Shown here: positions 16,724 to 25,804 of the stretch, one piece after another | Numbering within the stretch: the first letter of the stretch is position 1 | Layout: each line of letters opens with the position of its first letter | Assembly (NCBI RefSeq): GCF_018224885.1 | Contig: NZ_JAGTXB010000023.1 | Location: forward strand, 1-64,000 | Source of the DNA: Chitinophaga hostae | GTDB lineage: Bacteria > Bacteroidota > Bacteroidia > Chitinophagales > Chitinophagaceae | Reading direction: 5' to 3' | DNA: 64,000 nucleotides | Translations under genes and position numbers: made by a program | Notes under the pieces: generated by a model | What the model saw: only the letters and a program-made list of their open reading frames with translations | What the model was told of the DNA's origin: nothing | Database searches by the model: none

Positions 16724-19700
16724 TTATTTCTTTGGTTTTTTACCGGCTGCTTTTTCTTCTGCTTCTGCTTTGGCCAGTTTATCTTTTGCTTCCTGTTTCA
16801 GCTCTGGAATGGTACTGTTGGTAACAATACTCTGGTAAGTGGCTTTTGCATTGAAATAGTCCTGTTGACGGCTATATACATCGCCTAGCAGGATATATGA
16901 TTTAGCGACCCAGTATTCATAGGATGGCGTATTTTTAATCACATCAAAGCCGGCTTTTTCAGCAGCATCGAGTTCATTCTGTTGCAGGTAGCAGTCCGCA
17001 ATGCTGTAGCGGGCTTCGGCGCCGGTTTCAGATTTGGTCATGCCAGCCACTGTTTTGAATTCAGCGAGGGCAGCGGCATAATCTTTTGCCTGCTGTAAAG
17101 CCTTACCGCGGTAAAAATGAGCGATAATCTGGTCATCAGTGCTGATATTAGCGGCAGATAATAACATTTCTGCGTAGTTGGAAACTTCATCCCAGCGTTT
17201 CAGCTGGTAGTTGCTGCGGAGCAAGCCCCTGGTGGCAGAAAGACTGTTTTCCTTGCTGGTAGCCAGGTCTTGCAGCTGTAAGTAATAAGTTCTCGCTTTT
17301 TCATAATTTTTCGCCTGGTAGAAATTGATGTTCGCGGCCTGAAGTGCAGATCTTTCTGCGTACAGACTGTTGTTGCGGGACAAAACAAATTCGTAGGCGG
17401 GCAGCGCTGCCGTATAGTCTTTACTGTTATACGCGCATTCTGCTTTATAGAAATAGGCGGGCAGTATAAACTGACCGTTCGGGTATTTCTGAATATAGGC
17501 GTTGAATCCGGTGGTAGCGCCTGCACAGTCGTTGGCGGTAAACCTGGATTCCGCAGCAGCGTAGGTGAGGGAGTCTTCCGCAGTTGCTGTTACCGTTCTT
17601 CCGCTGGCTTTAAGGAAAGCGAGGTAGTCGTCGGTTTTACCCTGGCTTACATAGATGGACTTCATACTCTGCAATGCTTCGTTGCTTTCCGGCGACCCAG
17701 GGAATTTTTCCACCACCTGGCGGTAATAAGAAAGGGCTTTGCTGTCGTTGTCTTTATTATAATAGCTCAAACCCAGTTTCAGCAATGCTCTTGGAGCATT
17801 GGGACCATTAGGTTGTTTCTGCAATACATTTTCCAGGAAAGGAATAGCTTCTGTATATTTTTCTTCCGAGAGATAAGTATTGGCTATTTCTATATCTGTT
17901 TCATTCGTAAAACCGGAGGACGGGAACTTGTTACCCAGTTGTTTGAGCAAAGCCAGTTTTTCACTTTGTTTACCTTGTAATCCGAGGATCACTGCTTTCT
18001 GATAGGTGGCATAATCAGCGCCTGGTTCGTTATTGCTGATGATGCGATCGTACAGCGATAATGCTTTCGGGAACTGGCGCAGCATGTAGTAGCAGTCTGC
18101 GCTGCGGAGGGCTGCATCGGTAGCAATACGTTGTGCATTGGGGCCGCTGGTTTTTTGCGCTGTTTCGAAATAGGGCAGTGCTTCGGTGTATTTGTCCTGT
18201 TTCAACAGGCTGTAGCCCAGGTTATAGCTGGCTGTTTGTGCGTTGGCTTCGCCGGAAACGGGAGCGGTGGTATTCAGATAGGCGTTGAGGTTAGTAACGG
18301 CCTGGTCTGTTTTATTTTGACGGAGGGCGATTTCTGCTTTCCAGAAATGAGCCAGTTGTTTGATCTGGGCATCGTATGGATTGCTGATAGCGATATCCAG
18401 TAAGCGGTCGGCTTCCCCCAGTTGCTGGTCGTTGATCAGCTGTGTGGCGCGGCCATAGGCTACTTTCTGGTAGGCTTTCAATACCGTTGGATTTTTATCG
18501 GCAATCATTTCGATGGTGGCTAAACCGTCTTTATAGTTGTTGCTGTTCATGAACAGATTGACGAGTATTTCGCGGGCTTCCTTGTTGTAGGGAGACTGCG
18601 GATATGTTTTTACAAACTGGGTGAGTTCGTTGAGGGCAGCATCCGGGTAGCCTAGTTCGTAAGATAATTTGCCGTAGTTGAAGCGGGAAATTTCCTGTTG
18701 CTGTGCATTGGAGCTGTTGTTGGCGCAAAAGGCAAAGGCGTTGCGGGCATTGGCTTTCTGGCCGGTACGCAGGTAGCAGTCGCCCAGCAGGTACATGGAG
18801 TTCTGACCCAGTGAGTCTTTTGAGCTGCTCAGTCTTTTAAATCCTGTGATGGCTTTATTAAGATTGTTAGTCTGGTAGTAGGCGTATGATAACTGGTAGA
18901 TATCTTCATTTCTTACTTCATCAGCATTGTCCTGGAAGTCCTGCAGATAGGGGAGGGCCTTCTGGTAGTTCTTTTTTTCGAAGTAAGCTTTACCCAGCAG
19001 TTGTTTCAGTTCGGCTTCGTAGTATTGCCCGCCTTTCTGGAGCAGTGGCTCTGTATAGGCGATCAGCTGATCTGTTTTACCCTGGAAGTAGTAGATTTCA
19101 GCGATGTAGTAAGGTACAACGTTGCTGTATTTGGGTTCGTTCACTACTTTCTGGAAGCTGTTGAGGGCTTCTCCGTACTGGTGATTATAGTAAGAGATGA
19201 AGCCATAGTAGTAATTGGCCGGCAGGTTATATTTGCCGGGCATTTCCTTGATGGAGGCAAACAGCGGCTGTGCCTTGGTAAAGTCTTTCAGGTTGAAGTA
19301 GCAATAAGCCAGTTCAAATTTTGCTTCTGCGATTTCCGCGTTGGACAAATTTTCGATGTTGGCTTTCTCGTAGAGGGGAATGGCCTCTTTAAGTTTATTC
19401 TGACGGAAATAATATTTTGCCAGCTGGTAGCTTACCAGTTCTTCACGGGCATTGTTATTGGCCAGTTTAAGAAACCGGAGGGCTTCTTTTTCCGCGTTAT
19501 CCTGCTGCAGTTTCAGTGCACAGATGGTGTAGTAGTAGAACGCATCTGTTTTGACCAGGTCGCGGTTGGTTTCATGGAAATAGTCGATGTTATCAATTGT
19601 TTGCTTGAAAAGCTGCATGGACACGGCATATTTTTCCTGTTGGAAATACTGCTGGGCGTCCTTAAATACTTTTTCCGGGTCTGTATATATGCGTGTTTGT

Positions 19701-19801
19701 TGTGCCTGGGCAGCAGGCATCCCTGCCAAACCCGCGCCGGCAAAAGCCAGCAACGATAAGTACAGATGTCCGGGAATAAAAACTTTTCTTAAGAATTGCA
19801 T
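16724..19801 (-). CDS. Exported TPR-repeat protein
   Basis: A 1025-residue protein with a signal peptide (cleavage near AAQAQQ, residues 30-35). The mature part is an almost uninterrupted array of tetratricopeptide-like repeats, with many A..YY..Y.QGKY..A...F motifs, resembling Tol-Pal-associated YbgF-like and outer-membrane assembly TPR proteins. The C-terminus is a Lys/Ala/Glu-rich tail (AKAEAEEKAAGKKPKK). Such periplasmic TPR solenoids act as protein-protein scaffolds. The outer-membrane barrel gene lies 47 bp downstream on the same strand and is the likely partner. A 252-residue antisense frame within it is a shadow of the biased codons. Confidence 0.85.
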   Translation of the reverse strand: MQFLRKVFIPGHLYLSLLAFAGAGLAGMPAAQAQQTRIYTDPEKVFKDAQQYFQQEKYAVSMQLFKQTIDNIDYFHETNRDLVKTDAFYYYTICALKLQQDNAEKEALRFLKLANNNAREELVSYQLAKYYFRQNKLKEAIPLYEKANIENLSNAEIAEAKFELAYCYFNLKDFTKAQPLFASIKEMPGKYNLPANYYYGFISYYNHQYGEALNSFQKVVNEPKYSNVVPYYIAEIYYFQGKTDQLIAYTEPLLQKGGQYYEAELKQLLGKAYFEKKNYQKALPYLQDFQDNADEVRNEDIYQLSYAYYQTNNLNKAITGFKRLSSSKDSLGQNSMYLLGDCYLRTGQKANARNAFAFCANNSSNAQQQEISRFNYGKLSYELGYPDAALNELTQFVKTYPQSPYNKEAREILVNLFMNSNNYKDGLATIEMIADKNPTVLKAYQKVAYGRATQLINDQQLGEADRLLDIAISNPYDAQIKQLAHFWKAEIALRQNKTDQAVTNLNAYLNTTAPVSGEANAQTASYNLGYSLLKQDKYTEALPYFETAQKTSGPNAQRIATDAALRSADCYYMLRQFPKALSLYDRIISNNEPGADYATYQKAVILGLQGKQSEKLALLKQLGNKFPSSGFTNETDIEIANTYLSEEKYTEAIPFLENVLQKQPNGPNAPRALLKLGLSYYNKDNDSKALSYYRQVVEKFPGSPESNEALQSMKSIYVSQGKTDDYLAFLKASGRTVTATAEDSLTYAAAESRFTANDCAGATTGFNAYIQKYPNGQFILPAYFYKAECAYNSKDYTAALPAYEFVLSRNNSLYAERSALQAANINFYQAKNYEKARTYYLQLQDLATSKENSLSATRGLLRSNYQLKRWDEVSNYAEMLLSAANISTDDQIIAHFYRGKALQQAKDYAAALAEFKTVAGMTKSETGAEARYSIADCYLQQNELDAAEKAGFDVIKNTPSYEYWVAKSYILLGDVYSRQQDYFNAKATYQSIVTNSTIPELKQEAKDKLAKAEAEEKAAGKKPKK

Positions 19802-20088
19802 GCTATAGCTGTTATGTCTTGAATATTGCGTTTAAAACGAATCCCGGGAGGAAATATTTTCCAGCCGGGGGAAGTACTCTGCGATGGCCTGACCTGATGT
19901 TCCGTTTCCCTGTGCCTATGCTTCAGATGTCCTTAACGGGAAACCCAATAGGAGGTACCAGCAAATATAAAAGTTATATCTTTTCTTTTCCGATCGGGTT
20001 TCCAACAATGTGGATAACTCCGATAGCAAGGCAAAGCGTATTCATTTATCTTGCGGAAAATAATTTTAGCACAAAAACCTTACCTACT
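19802..20088. other. Divergent intergenic region
   Basis: 287 bp between the TPR gene (minus) and the DoxX gene (plus). The DoxX frame stays open through it from 19819, but the 5' extension (RKYFPAGGSTLRWPDLMFRF) has no DoxX character, so it is treated as non-coding. No strong promoter or hairpin was recognised. Confidence 0.4.
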
Positions 20089-20496
20089 ATGAGAAAACTG
20101 TTCTCAACCGGCTATACAAATGGCGCCGTTAGTTTTTCCATGCTGGTACTCCGGGTAGTGTTCGGAGGCCTGATACTGTTGCACGGGTGGCCCAAGCTGA
20201 TCAATTTTACTGCCAAAATGAATTCTTTTCCGGATCCACTGGGGGTAGGGCACAAAATTTCTTTGGGTATGACGGTATTTGCAGAGGTATTCTGCGCTGT
20301 ATTACTGATAGTGGGATTACTATCCAGATTAGCCACCATACCGCTTATTATCTGTATGAGCGTGATTGTTTTCATCATTAACGGCGCCAAGCCTGTTGAT
20401 GAAAAAGAAATGGCGATTCTTTTTCTGGCCGGCTTTGTGACATTGTTGTTTGCGGGTCCCGGTAAATTTTCGCTGGATGGCGCACTGGGCAAATAA
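20089..20496 (+). CDS. DoxX family membrane protein
   Basis: A 135-residue membrane protein with four hydrophobic helices. The start at 20089 is chosen because MRKLFSTGYTNGAVSFSMLVLRVVFG is the normal N-terminus of the family (LRVVFGGLILLHGWPKL carries the conserved HGWPK of DoxX), whereas the upstream in-frame codons look non-coding. DoxX proteins are linked to thiol/quinone redox and oxidative stress. It is the first gene of a probable operon with the thioesterase (42 bp) and cinA (6 bp). The physiological role is not established. Confidence 0.8.
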   Translation: MRKLFSTGYTNGAVSFSMLVLRVVFGGLILLHGWPKLINFTAKMNSFPDPLGVGHKISLGMTVFAEVFCAVLLIVGLLSRLATIPLIICMSVIVFIINGAKPVDEKEMAILFLAGFVTLLFAGPGKFSLDGALGK

Positions 20497-20538
20497 AATT
20501 TTCAAGTAAACGTTTTGGACATAAAATAGCGAGGAACC

Positions 20539-20955
20539 ATGTTTATCAGTACAACAACGATCAGGGTACGTTATGGGGAAACAGACCAGATGGGATATCT
20601 TTATTACGGCAACTATGGTCTGTATTATGAAGTAGGAAGAGCGGAAGCCATACGGGAACTGGGTTTCACCTATAAGGAGCTGGAAGATCAGGGGGTTATT
20701 ATGCCCGTAGCAGAGTTGAATGTAAAATACCTGCGTCCTGCCTATTATGATGACCTGATAACGGTGAAGACTACACTCCGGGAGCTGCCAAAGAGTTCTA
20801 AGATACAGTTTCACAGTGAGTTGTATAACGAGAAGAACGAACTGCTGAATGTAGGCGTTACCACACTGGTATTCATTGATGTAAATACTAAACAGAAAGC
20901 CGGTTTGCCGGAAGAGCTTAAAAAGAGACTGGAGCCATTTTTCCAGCCCGCATAA
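20539..20955 (+). CDS. Acyl-CoA thioesterase, hotdog fold (YbgC/4HBT)
   Basis: A 138-residue hotdog-fold protein. RYGETDQMGYLYYGNYGLYYE at about 11-31 is the 4-hydroxybenzoyl-CoA thioesterase signature with the catalytic Asp at D16. Family members hydrolyse acyl-CoA or acyl-ACP thioesters and act as small tetramers in the cytoplasm. The gene sits 42 bp after doxX and 6 bp before cinA, so it is co-transcribed. The preferred acyl chain cannot be told from sequence. Confidence 0.9.
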   Translation: MFISTTTIRVRYGETDQMGYLYYGNYGLYYEVGRAEAIRELGFTYKELEDQGVIMPVAELNVKYLRPAYYDDLITVKTTLRELPKSSKIQFHSELYNEKNELLNVGVTTLVFIDVNTKQKAGLPEELKKRLEPFFQPA

Positions 20956-20961
20956 CGCTTT

Positions 20962-22209
20962 ATGGATAAAATTACAACCAGTATCATCACCATTGGTGAT
21001 GAGTTGCTGATAGGACAAACGATCGACACCAATTCGGCCTGGATTGCGCAGCAGCTGAATGCGATTGGAATATGGGTGCACCGGCGTGTAGCCATTGGCG
21101 ATATAAAGGAAGATATCCTGGAAGCGCTGGCCCGTGAGTCGGCGGTTTCTGATATTGTGTTGGTAACCGGGGGATTGGGGCCTACGGCCGATGATATTAC
21201 CAAGCCCACACTTTGCGAATATTTTAATACCAGCCTTGTCCAGGATGAAGGCGCACTCGAAAATGTGTTGCATATATTCGAAAGCAGGGGATTACCTATC
21301 CTGCAGCGTAACCTGGATCAGAGCATGGTACCTGCATCGGCGACGGTAATTCAGAACAAACGGGGTACAGCGCCGGGTATGTGGTTTGAAAAGGATGGGA
21401 AAATTTATGTGTCCATGCCCGGTGTGCCGCATGAAATGCAGGGTATTATGGAAGATTATGTGTTGCCTCAGCTGGCGGCACATTTCGATACGCCGGCGGT
21501 GATCCATCAAACGCTGGTAACCTCCGGTATGGGAGAATCGTTTATTGCAGAGCGGTTGGTAGCTTTTGAAACAAAGCTGCCGCCACATGTAAAGCTGGCC
21601 TATCTGCCAAGTTACAGTTTACTAAAACTGCGGTTAACGTCTTTTGGAAAGGATAAGGTGTCAGTGGCTGCAGAGATAAGCATCCTTTTCCATGAGCTGA
21701 AGGAGCTGTTGGCCGATATCCTGGTAACCGATCACGATAACACCATGGGACAGGTGTTGGGGCAGCTGCTAAGGGAAAAGGGCAAAACTGTGGCCACCGC
21801 CGAAAGTTGTACGGGTGGACTGATAGCCAGCTGGATTACCGCCGTGCCGGGCAGCTCCGCTTATTTTAAGGGGGGCGCGGTCACCTATTCCAACGACATG
21901 AAAGTGAAGATGTTGGGCGTAAAAGAGGAAACACTGCAGGCGCACGGCGCTGTAAGTGAAGCCGTAGTGCGCGAAATGGTGACAGGTGCTTTGTCATTCC
22001 TGGGAAGTGATTATGCCATTGCTGTATCCGGTATTATGGGCCCGGATGGCGGTACGCCGGAGAAACCGGTGGGCACGGTGTGGGTGGCGGTAGCGAGTAA
22101 AGACAGGGTAAATACCATAAAATACCAGCTGCGGTATGACCGGGAACGGAATACGCAGATGACCGGTGTTTACGCCATGAACGAATTGCGCAAACTCATT
22201 CAGGAATAG
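20962..22209 (+). CDS. cinA: CinA-family protein (MoCF domain plus nicotinamide-nucleotide amidase)
   Basis: A 415-residue two-domain protein. The N-terminal MoCF-biosynthesis-like domain (about 5-170) has ITIGDELLIGQTIDTNS and VTGGLGPTADDITK; it usually hydrolyses ADP-ribose-type pyrophosphates. The C-terminal CinA domain (about 255-412) has AESCTGGLIASWIT and SGIMGPDGGTPEKPVGTVW, the nicotinamide mononucleotide deamidase active site. Together they serve NAD salvage and repair of damaged pyridine nucleotides. Competence induction, from which the name comes, is not implied here. It closes the doxX-thioesterase-cinA unit. Confidence 0.95.
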   Translation: MDKITTSIITIGDELLIGQTIDTNSAWIAQQLNAIGIWVHRRVAIGDIKEDILEALARESAVSDIVLVTGGLGPTADDITKPTLCEYFNTSLVQDEGALENVLHIFESRGLPILQRNLDQSMVPASATVIQNKRGTAPGMWFEKDGKIYVSMPGVPHEMQGIMEDYVLPQLAAHFDTPAVIHQTLVTSGMGESFIAERLVAFETKLPPHVKLAYLPSYSLLKLRLTSFGKDKVSVAAEISILFHELKELLADILVTDHDNTMGQVLGQLLREKGKTVATAESCTGGLIASWITAVPGSSAYFKGGAVTYSNDMKVKMLGVKEETLQAHGAVSEAVVREMVTGALSFLGSDYAIAVSGIMGPDGGTPEKPVGTVWVAVASKDRVNTIKYQLRYDRERNTQMTGVYAMNELRKLIQE

Positions 22210-22224
22210 GGATATTCCCCGTAT

Positions 22225-22253
22225 TTTGAATTGATACAATTCCCTTATTTTTG
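22225..22253 (+). promoter_or_regulatory. Promoter of the E2 gene
   Basis: TTTG (22225-22228), a 17-nt spacer and TATTTTTG (22246-22253) match the Bacteroidota housekeeping promoter at both elements. The distance to the ATG at 22280 leaves a leader of about 20 nt. Confidence 0.7.
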
Positions 22254-22279
22254 CTGGGCACTAAAGCTAAATCAATCTT

Positions 22280-23608
22280 ATGGCCATTGTAGAATTGGTA
22301 ATGCCAAAAATGGGAGAAAGCATCATGGAAGCCACCATCTTGCGTTGGCATAAAAAGGCAGGCGATCACGTAAAAGTTGATGAAACCGTGCTCGAAATTG
22401 CCACCGACAAAGTGGATAGCGAAGTACCCTCCATTGCGGAAGGAGAGATCACAGAAGTGCTCTTTAATGAAAACGATGTGGTACCGGTGGGTACTGTCAT
22501 CGCCCGCATTAATACCAATGCCGATGCAGCGGCGGTATCTGCACCTTCGGCACCGGAAGCGCCTGCAGCAGTTTCCGAACCCAGATTTACTTCGGCGCCG
22601 GTACCTTCGGCGGCGGCTGAAACGCCTGCTTCTTCCGGCGGCGCCAAATTTTATTCTCCCCTGGTACTCACCATTGCACAACAGGAAGGTGTCAGCTTTG
22701 TTGACCTGGAAAAGATCCCCGGCTCCGGAAACGACGGCCGTGTTACCAAAAAAGATATTTTACAATTTGTGGCCGACCGCCGGGAAGGCAAAGTAATTCC
22801 GGATGTAACGCCGGAACCTGCATCTGCTGCGGTAGTTACTGCCCGTCAGCAACAGGCGGTGGTTACCAACACCACGGTGGCATCCCCTACCTACAACGGA
22901 AACGTGGAAATCGTGGAAATGGACCGCATGCGCAAGCTGATCGCCAATCACATGGTGATGAGCAAACAAACCAGTCCGCATGTGACCAGCTTCGCCGAAG
23001 CCGATGTAACCAACCTGGTGAAATGGCGCGACCGCATGAAAGGCGATTTTGAGAAACGCGAAGGAGAGAAGCTCACCTTTACACCCCTGTTTATTGAGGC
23101 TATTGTAAAGTGTATCAAGCGTTTCCCGTTAATCAACTGCTCACTCGACGGTGATAAAATCATCATCAAAAAAGATATTAATATCGGTATGGCGGCGGCC
23201 TTACCAAGCGGTAACCTGATTGTTCCGGTTATTAAAAATGCCGATCAGCTCAACCTGGTAGGGTTAACCAAACAGGTGAACCACCTGGCCAATGCATCCC
23301 GCCAGAATAAGCTGAAGCCGGAAGATACCCAAAGCGGTACTTTCACGCTGACTAACGTAGGCACTTTTGGAAGCCTGATGGGAACACCTATCATCAATCA
23401 GCCACAGGTCGCCATCCTGGCGGTGGGTGCTATCAAGAAACGCCCGGTAGTTATCGAAACAGCGGAAGGAGATACCATCGGTATCCGGCATATGATGTAC
23501 CTGTCCATGTCGTACGATCACCGTATCGTGGATGGTTCCCTGGGAGCCACTTTCCTGACAGCCGTAGCGCAGGAGCTGGAGAATTTTGATCCTAAGAAAG
23601 GACTGTAG
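22280..23608 (+). CDS. 2-oxoacid dehydrogenase E2 (dihydrolipoamide acyltransferase)
   Basis: The acyl-transferring core of a 2-oxoacid dehydrogenase complex. Order of domains in 442 residues: one lipoyl domain (1-80) with the lipoylated Lys44 in ATDKVDSE, an Ala/Pro/Glu-rich linker (80-120), the E1/E3-binding peripheral domain (about 124-163), a second flexible linker, and the catalytic core from about 215 with His414 and Asp418 in DHRIVDG. One lipoyl domain and the MPKMGESIMEATI start fit branched-chain or 2-oxoglutarate E2 equally well. E1 and E3 genes are not adjacent, so the substrate stays open. Confidence 0.93.
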   Translation: MAIVELVMPKMGESIMEATILRWHKKAGDHVKVDETVLEIATDKVDSEVPSIAEGEITEVLFNENDVVPVGTVIARINTNADAAAVSAPSAPEAPAAVSEPRFTSAPVPSAAAETPASSGGAKFYSPLVLTIAQQEGVSFVDLEKIPGSGNDGRVTKKDILQFVADRREGKVIPDVTPEPASAAVVTARQQQAVVTNTTVASPTYNGNVEIVEMDRMRKLIANHMVMSKQTSPHVTSFAEADVTNLVKWRDRMKGDFEKREGEKLTFTPLFIEAIVKCIKRFPLINCSLDGDKIIIKKDINIGMAAALPSGNLIVPVIKNADQLNLVGLTKQVNHLANASRQNKLKPEDTQSGTFTLTNVGTFGSLMGTPIINQPQVAILAVGAIKKRPVVIETAEGDTIGIRHMMYLSMSYDHRIVDGSLGATFLTAVAQELENFDPKKGL

Positions 23609-23611
23609 AAA

Positions 23612-23741
23612 GCAAAAAGCTGAAAGCATAAAGCAAAAAGCTATTGAAGCGATTGATAAAGGAGAATAAGTCACCATTTCTGGCCCATACTCCTTTATCA
23701 ATCGCTTCAATAGCTTTTTGCTTTATGCTTTCAGCTTTTGC
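23612..23741. repeat. Near-perfect 53-bp inverted repeat
   Basis: Arms 23612-23664 and 23690-23741 are reverse complements over 52 bases with one single-base gap, around a 25-nt loop. The arms are built of AAAAAGC/AAAGC units plus a unique stretch (CTATTGAAGCGATTGATAAA). It starts three bases after the E2 stop codon and may serve as its terminator or mRNA-stabilising structure. The AAGC units resemble, but are not the same as, family A. Confidence 0.8.
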
Positions 23742-23748
23742 AAAAATA

Positions 23749-23774
23749 AAAAAGGCGCCATAGAGCGCCTTTTT
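23749..23774 (-). terminator. Terminator of the RRM gene
   Basis: AAAAAGGCGC and GCGCCTTTTT form a perfect 10-bp stem with a 6-nt loop. On the minus strand it is followed by TTTATTTTTG. It lies 30 bp after the RRM gene stop. Confidence 0.75.
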
Positions 23775-23803
23775 GAGTTCCTTTGTGCCGAATAAGGGGA
23801 TTA

Positions 23804-24124
23804 TTAATAACGACGGTCGCGGGAACCATATCCTCCGCCGCCACGGTTATTACCACCGCCACCTTTGAAATTATTATTCGGTTGTTTAGGTCTTGCTTCG
23901 TTTACCATCAATTGCTTACCTTCGATTTCGCTGCCGTTCAAACTATCCATAGCCTTTGCTCCTTCTTCTTGATTAGGCATTTCCACAAAGCCAAAACCAC
24001 GTGAGCGGCCAGTTTCGTGGTCTTTGATAACCTTAGCGGAGGTAACCTCTCCAAAATCGCTGAAAATCTGATGGAGATCCTCATCGTTCAACCTATAGTG
24101 CAGGTTGGCTACGTAAATGTTCAT
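23804..24124 (-). CDS. RRM-type RNA-binding protein
   Basis: A 106-residue RNA-binding protein: one RRM (1-78) with RNP2 IYVANL at 3-8 and RNP1 RGFGFVEM at 42-49, both with the aromatic residues needed for RNA stacking. After it comes a short Asn/Gly/Arg tail (FKGGGGNNRGGGGYGSRDRRY) like that of glycine-rich RNA-binding proteins. Such small RRM proteins are abundant in Bacteroidota and are thought to act in post-transcriptional control since Hfq is missing in many of them. The long AT-rich leader (over 100 bp) could allow cold or growth control, but no defined element was seen. Confidence 0.92.
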   Translation of the reverse strand: MNIYVANLHYRLNDEDLHQIFSDFGEVTSAKVIKDHETGRSRGFGFVEMPNQEEGAKAMDSLNGSEIEGKQLMVNEARPKQPNNNFKGGGGNNRGGGGYGSRDRRY

Positions 24125-24377
24125 GATAACTGAAATTAAAAAAATGAAAAATAATATATTGAAGTTAAGGAAATAAAGCTAATAAAAAAGTTAGCGTCTA
24201 AATATTTTTGTTTTTACCTACTTTTTTACTATCGCATTACCTTGTTAAATCCTTTATAGTGTGTAGTTTGACTGCCCCTGAAATATTATTTAAAATAGGT
24301 CAGTTTCCCCTTAAAACGCGCTTTTTTGCCGTTTTTTTTTCGTAAATTCAGTACAGGATCCATTAAATTTAATTGAT

Positions 24378-25097
24378 ATGGGAGCGTTAAGTGAAACATG
24401 GTTCGCTGATGGTTATATTGACTTTGAGCTGAAAAAGTATACCCTTTTAGCCTATTTGCAGGACATCAATCATTACTTCACCCAAAGCAAACTGTACCCG
24501 CAGTTGTCCGACATCATTTTCCATTACAATAACCTGGTTGCCTTCCGGGACAACAAGCAGTTTTTGCAGCAGCAGTTTCCCAAACGGCTCACTGCTGTAA
24601 ATCTGCAGAAGCTGGAGTTATTGTATGAACAACTGATTGCGGATGATGAGCTGATGGAGGAACTGGAAACCATCATCCAGTATTCCCTGCCTCAGCTGAA
24701 CAGCAGGATAAAGGAAGGGGCGGAGATTTATGATTACGTGGCGGAAAATCTGAGCATTTTCCCGGTGGGGCTCATCCCCCTGGAAACGGCAGAAGGGTAC
24801 CTGTTACTTTGCGATGGGCGGGGGAGTCAAACGCTGGTATATGCCTATCGGTTAACGATTTTTGAGCGGCATGATGAGAAGTTCCGGGGTATCCATACCC
24901 AGTATGTGCAGACCTATAGGAAGGATTTTGTGCATACCATCGGGCATATTAAAACCATGCTGATACGGGAAAGGAACGATTTGCCCAACCCGGCGGTATA
25001 CTGCGCGGAAACGCCGTTGGTAGTACCGGTAAATGAAACCTTGTTGCCGGTGGCCAAGCGGAGTCTCGTAAAATACATCGCGGAACAGGCGGCATAG
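24378..25097 (+). CDS. Conserved hypothetical protein (Bacteroidota)
   Basis: A 239-residue, soluble, mostly helical protein with no signal peptide or membrane segment; I do not recognise a domain. It begins MGALSETWFADGYIDFELKKYTLLAYLQ and is rich in Leu/Tyr/Gln, with an acidic patch near 95-105 (DDELMEELE). The C-terminal half looks like a mixed alpha/beta fold (GLIPLETAEGYLLLCDGRG, LVYAYRLTIFE). It is monocistronic between the RRM gene and the convergent DUF4230 gene. The start at 24378 is the first ATG and is preceded by AT-rich sequence. The function is unknown. Confidence 0.75.
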   Translation: MGALSETWFADGYIDFELKKYTLLAYLQDINHYFTQSKLYPQLSDIIFHYNNLVAFRDNKQFLQQQFPKRLTAVNLQKLELLYEQLIADDELMEELETIIQYSLPQLNSRIKEGAEIYDYVAENLSIFPVGLIPLETAEGYLLLCDGRGSQTLVYAYRLTIFERHDEKFRGIHTQYVQTYRKDFVHTIGHIKTMLIRERNDLPNPAVYCAETPLVVPVNETLLPVAKRSLVKYIAEQAA

Positions 25098-25128
25098 GAG
25101 GTAAAACGAATGATCCTTAAACCGGGTG

Positions 25129-25752
25129 CTATTTTAGCGCCGGCGCCTTTGTTTCGCCATCATACTGTATTTCAAGGGTATGGTCTTTCAGGAATGGCGC
25201 ATAATACTGCTCCATTACTTTCTGTATTTTCTCTTTGGATTGTGCAATATAAGTAGGGTTATTTTCCAGCTGGGCGCGGGAAGTCTGGTACAGTGTTTTT
25301 TGTACGTCGGTATAGGTTTCATCGTTCTGGAACAGCAGCCAACCCTTACGGTTAGAGGTTTCCATACGATCCATCTTCAATTCGTAGCTGAGCAGGCGGG
25401 GGGCGGGTAAACGGAGAATAATCTTCTTATCTGTTAGTTCTACTTTAAACAACTTCTCGTCGATATTAACCCCAAATTTGGCCTGGTAGGGAATAGTCAC
25501 CCATACTGTATTTTCCAGGAAGGCCTTTTTCAGGTTATCGGTCCAGTCGCCGTTATTTTCGATATTGCTTCTTTTTATACTCGCGGATCCCTGCACATCC
25601 AGGCTGGCCAGTTCCGCAATTTCTTTCACAATAGTGCTGTTTGAAATCACCTGCTGACTTACATTGGTGCTGCCAAAACGTTTACCCATCCAGAATATTA
25701 ATACGGCTAAGGCAATCAGCATAACCGGCAGAAGGAGCTTTTTCAGATTCAT
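25129..25752 (-). CDS. DUF4230 membrane-anchored protein
   Basis: A 207-residue protein with a single N-terminal hydrophobic anchor (LLLPVMLIALAVLIFWMG, about 6-23) and a soluble domain matching the DUF4230 family (VWVTIPYQAKFGVNIDEKLFKVE, IILRLPAPRLLSYELK). The family is widespread and of unknown function; the anchor predicts an inner-membrane protein with the domain outside the cytoplasm. It is separated by 31 bp from the convergent hypothetical gene and by 52 bp from the upstream cupin gene. Confidence 0.8.
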   Translation of the reverse strand: MNLKKLLLPVMLIALAVLIFWMGKRFGSTNVSQQVISNSTIVKEIAELASLDVQGSASIKRSNIENNGDWTDNLKKAFLENTVWVTIPYQAKFGVNIDEKLFKVELTDKKIILRLPAPRLLSYELKMDRMETSNRKGWLLFQNDETYTDVQKTLYQTSRAQLENNPTYIAQSKEKIQKVMEQYYAPFLKDHTLEIQYDGETKAPALK

Positions 25753-25804
25753 GTTAATGGCCGCAGTTTAGATGACACAATGATAAATTCTTTTTTCGAC
25801 ACTG

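Noticed and set aside
19001..19759. A 252-residue plus-strand frame opposite the TPR gene
   Set aside because: It is antisense to a clear repeat protein and shows no promoter or recognised fold.
19819..20088. Upstream in-frame extension of the DoxX gene
   Set aside because: The extension has no similarity to DoxX and a family-typical N-terminus begins at 20089.
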